From positions 1-7,759 of the forward strand of contig CAZNTU010000257.1 in NCBI GenBank assembly GCA_964575975.1: 7,759 nt of DNA. Direction: 5' to 3'. Both the position numbers and the translations under genes were made by a program. Numbering within the stretch: the stretch's first letter is position 1; every line of letters begins with the position of its first letter. This stretch comes from G963674505 sp964575975 (lineage in GTDB: Bacteria; Desulfobacterota; Desulfobacteria; Desulfobacterales; SKZT01). Below the pieces are notes generated by a model that worked only from the letters and a program-made list of their open reading frames with translations, was not told where the DNA came from and did no database searches. Positions 4,996 to 7,759 of the stretch are shown piece by piece.

Positions 4996-7759
4996 AGGAA
5001 CGACTGGCAAGGCTCTCTCCGGCGAAAAAGGCGCTTTTGGAATCGAGACTGGAAAGCAGGGACCGAGAGGCTTGCCGGGACAACGAGATTCGCCCGCGAG
5101 AACCCGGGACCCCGACGCCTCTTTCCTTCGGCCAGCAACGATTGTGGTTTCTCGATCTTCTGCAACCGGGCAATCCCGCCTACAACTGCCCTGCGGCTTT
5201 TTTCCTCGAAGGAAATTTGGACTTGCCCGCCTTGGAAAAAAGCCTGCGGGCGGTCGTCGCAAGGCATGAAATCCTGAGGACCACGTTCGAGTTCGACGGA
5301 GTGGAACCTGCTCAGAAGATCGGACTGGATTTCCCGCCGACCTTGGCATGCGAGGATCTCAGACATGTTCCGGAACCGGAACTGGAAGCCGCGCGCCTGA
5401 TGAAGGACGAAGCCGGAAAGCCGTTCGATTTTACGACGGGGCCTCTGCTGCGAGCCAGATTGTTTCAAACGGCTGACAGTGAAAGCATGCTTCTTTTCAC
5501 GATGCATCACACGGTTTGCGACGTTTGGTCCAGGAATGTCTTTTACCGGGAGCTTTCGCTGTTTTACCGGGCGTTTTCGCGCGGAGAAGAACCTTCCCCG
5601 CCCGAGCTTCCCGTTCAGTACGGGGATTACGCGCTATGGCAGAGGAGATGGATGGACGGTCCGGAAGCGGAAAAGCAGACGGCTTATTGGAAAAGACAAT
5701 TGGAAGGGGCTCGGACCTCCATCGAATTGCCTGCGGACAGACCTCGTCCGGCGGTGCAGACGTACCGGGGCGCCAAATTGTTTCTATCCATCCCGCCTCG
5801 CCTGCGCGAATCCATGGAAGCCTTGGGCAAATCCGAGGGCTGCACCCTGTTCATGTCGCTGTTGACCGCTTTCGCCGTTCTGCTTCACCGCTATGCGGAC
5901 CAGGACGAGATCCCTGTGGGAACGTTCATAGCCAATCGCGGCCGCCCCGAAGTCGAGAATTCGATCGGCTTTTTTCTCAACACGCTGGTGCTTCGAACCG
6001 ATTTGTCAGGCGACCCCGGCTTTCGCCTGCTCCTCCGCCGGATTCGCGGAACCGCCGTCGAGGCCTACGCCAACCAGGAACTTCCTTTCGAAAGGCTCAT
6101 AGACGAATTGAACCCGGAACGGGACTTGAGCCGCAATCCTCTCTTTCAAGCGGCTTTTACGTTGTCTCCGTCGGAAGAATTGACGCTGGAGGGATTGCGC
6201 GTAACAAGCATGAACCTCGATATCGGCACGGCCCAGTTCGACCTCGCGTTCAACTTGAAGGAAAAATACGAGGAGAAAGGACTGGAGGGCTTCCTGGAGT
6301 ACAATACCGATCTTTTCGACCGCTCCACGATAGAAAGAATGTTCGGGCACTACTTGGTCCTTCTGGAGGGAATAGCCGCGACTCCGGACTATCCCGTTTC
6401 GGAATTGCCTCTGCTTCCCTCCAAGGAGTTGCAAACCATTCTGGCGGATTGGAACGACACCCGCCGGGATTATCCCGAGGATGTTTGCCTGCAACATCTG
6501 TTCGAGGCCCAGGTGGAGCGAAGTCCCGACAATATCGCGGTGGTGTTCGGGGACCTGAGCCTCACCTACCGCGAACTGAACCGGAGGGCCAACCGTCTGG
6601 CCAATCGCCTTGTCAAGCTTGGCGCAGGCCCCGATGCGCCGGTGGGCGTCTTCATGGAACGTTCCCTGGAGATGGTGATAGCGCTCTACGGAATTTTGAA
6701 GGCCGGGGCCGCCTACGTTCCGTTAGACCCCGAATATCCGCAAGAGCGCTTGGCTTTTATGGCCGAGGAAACGCGAGCGCCGGTGATCGTCACTCAGGAA
6801 CGTTTGAAGGACAAAGTTCCAGAGAACGACGCGACTATCCTGCTCCTGGACGCCGACTGGGAGGAAATCGCCAAGGAATCGGCCGAAAATCCGGCTGTCG
6901 CCGCGAGTGCGGACCAAACCGCCTACATAATCTACACGTCGGGCTCGACAGGCAGACCCAAGGGAGTCATGAACTCCCATCGCGGAATCTGCAATCGACT
7001 GCTCTGGATGCAGGAAGAGTACCGACTGTCGGAGAAGGACAAGGTCTTGCAGAAAACCCCTTTCAGCTTCGACGTCTCCGTGTGGGAATTCTTTTGGCCC
7101 TTGCAGGTCGGGGCAAGCCTGGTCGTCGCGCGTCCCGGCGGACACAGAGACAGTTCGTACCTTGTCGATGCGATCGCGAAGCACTCGATCACCACGCTTC
7201 ATTTCGTGCCCTCCATGTTGCAGTTGTTCCTGGACGACAAGAACGCGAAAAGGTGCGAAAGTCTGAAACGGGTGATTCTAAGCGGGGAAGCCTTGCCTTA
7301 CGAATTGCAGGAGCGCTTCTTTTCCGTTTTCGAGAACACGGAGTTGCACAACCTTTACGGTCCGACGGAAGCGGCCGTGGACGTCACCTACTGGCCCTGC
7401 AAGCAAGGGGATTCCAGACGGTTCGTTCCCATCGGCTATCCGGTGGCCAACACGCAGTTGTACATCCTGGATCGAAACATGCGGCCCGTTCCGGTCGGTG
7501 TCGCGGGAGAATTGCATATCGGGGGCGTTCAAGTCGCCAAGGGGTATCTGAAGCGTCCCGAACTGACCGCCGAGCGATTCGTCCCGGACCCTTTCTCTAG
7601 AAAGCCCGGCGCTCGTCTCTACAAAACCGGCGACTTGGCTTGCTATCTTCCCGGAGGAGAAATCAAATACCTGGGACGGATGGATTTCCAGGTGAAGATT
7701 CAGGGGAATCGAATCGAACTGGGAGAAATCGAATCCGTCCTGGAAACGCATCCGGGAAT
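4956..7759 (+). CDS. Nonribosomal peptide synthetase, condensation-adenylation (serine code), 3' end outside window
   Basis: The frame is open from the ATG to the window edge, giving 934 complete codons. After an N-terminal helical stretch (about 10-36), a condensation domain covers about 54-490. It has LSFGQQRLWFLDLL (56-69), RHEILRTTFE (103-112), the active-site HHTVCDVWS (184-192), IGFFLNTLVLR (337-347) and RNPLFQAAFTL (393-403). The general-base His185 and Asp189 are kept, but the usual Gly after Asp is Val190. The adenylation domain starts near 515, with LTYREL (536-541), IIYTSGSTGRPKG (658-670), FDVSVW (705-710), NLYGPTEAAVDV (799-810), YKTGD (889-893) and RIELGEIES (919-927). Its pocket residues Asp706, Val707, Trp710, His749, Ile774, Ser776, Leu800, Val808 and Asp809 form a serine-type code close to EntF. 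The final Lys and any carrier, further modules or thioesterase lie beyond the window. It probably accepts the acyl group carried by the 2116-4065 product. Confidence 0.97.
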   Translation, partial: MDRFYEREASSELKERLARLSPAKKALLESRLESRDREACRDNEIRPREPGTPTPLSFGQQRLWFLDLLQPGNPAYNCPAAFFLEGNLDLPALEKSLRAVVARHEILRTTFEFDGVEPAQKIGLDFPPTLACEDLRHVPEPELEAARLMKDEAGKPFDFTTGPLLRARLFQTADSESMLLFTMHHTVCDVWSRNVFYRELSLFYRAFSRGEEPSPPELPVQYGDYALWQRRWMDGPEAEKQTAYWKRQLEGARTSIELPADRPRPAVQTYRGAKLFLSIPPRLRESMEALGKSEGCTLFMSLLTAFAVLLHRYADQDEIPVGTFIANRGRPEVENSIGFFLNTLVLRTDLSGDPGFRLLLRRIRGTAVEAYANQELPFERLIDELNPERDLSRNPLFQAAFTLSPSEELTLEGLRVTSMNLDIGTAQFDLAFNLKEKYEEKGLEGFLEYNTDLFDRSTIERMFGHYLVLLEGIAATPDYPVSELPLLPSKELQTILADWNDTRRDYPEDVCLQHLFEAQVERSPDNIAVVFGDLSLTYRELNRRANRLANRLVKLGAGPDAPVGVFMERSLEMVIALYGILKAGAAYVPLDPEYPQERLAFMAEETRAPVIVTQERLKDKVPENDATILLLDADWEEIAKESAENPAVAASADQTAYIIYTSGSTGRPKGVMNSHRGICNRLLWMQEEYRLSEKDKVLQKTPFSFDVSVWEFFWPLQVGASLVVARPGGHRDSSYLVDAIAKHSITTLHFVPSMLQLFLDDKNAKRCESLKRVILSGEALPYELQERFFSVFENTELHNLYGPTEAAVDVTYWPCKQGDSRRFVPIGYPVANTQLYILDRNMRPVPVGVAGELHIGGVQVAKGYLKRPELTAERFVPDPFSRKPGARLYKTGDLACYLPGGEIKYLGRMDFQVKIQGNRIELGEIESVLETHPG

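Noticed and set aside
4006..5349. 447-codon open frame on the minus strand across the lyase and NRPS start
   Set aside because: It lies opposite clear coding motifs, has no recognisable domain or good ribosome site, and fits GC-driven antisense openness.
5516..7600. Long open frame (694 codons) on the plus strand, overlapping the NRPS in another frame
   Set aside because: Its translation is Arg/Gly/Ser-rich without domains, while the frame beginning at 4956 carries every expected condensation and adenylation motif in order. It is a compositional shadow.

Overview
The window is a piece of a bacterial secondary-metabolism (nonribosomal peptide) gene cluster. All genes lie on the plus strand and are tightly packed. 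Coding GC is moderately high, roughly 55-65% in most genes. Shine-Dalgarno sites sit about 7 bases before four of the starts, and two junctions overlap. The sequence does not identify the organism. I see no rRNA, tRNA, CRISPR array, insertion sequence, attachment site or convincing intrinsic terminator.

Layout. (1) 1-1154: a DegT/DnrJ/EryC1/StrS-type PLP aminotransferase, missing only the first one or two codons. (2) 1151-1243: a possible 30-residue ORF coupled to it by an ATGA overlap. (3) 1266-2066: a multipass membrane protein of unknown function in a visibly more AT-rich stretch. (4) 2116-4065: an acyl-activating (ANL) enzyme fused to a phosphopantetheine carrier domain; its adenylation part looks most like oxalyl-CoA synthetases (plant AAE3 / yeast Pcs60). 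(5) 4067-4094: a bulged hairpin in the short gap. (6) 4117-4995: an isocitrate lyase/PEP mutase superfamily enzyme with the C-C lyase signature RRCGH. (7) 4956-7759: the start of a large nonribosomal peptide synthetase (condensation, then adenylation), which overlaps the lyase by 40 bases and runs off the window. It has no stop in 934 codons.

How the genes may work together (inference). The lyase would make a small carboxylic acid, and the ANL-carrier protein would adenylate it and load it on its own carrier. The NRPS condensation domain would then join it to an amino acid selected by its adenylation domain. The specificity residues of that domain read D-V-W-H-I-S-L-V-D, a serine-type code close to EntF. 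A specific, testable version is that the lyase acts like oxaloacetate acetylhydrolase and makes oxalate, and the AAE3-like enzyme loads it as an oxalyl starter, giving an N-oxalyl-seryl intermediate. The aminotransferase and the membrane protein may tailor or export the product, or belong to a neighbouring part of the cluster; the sequence does not settle this.
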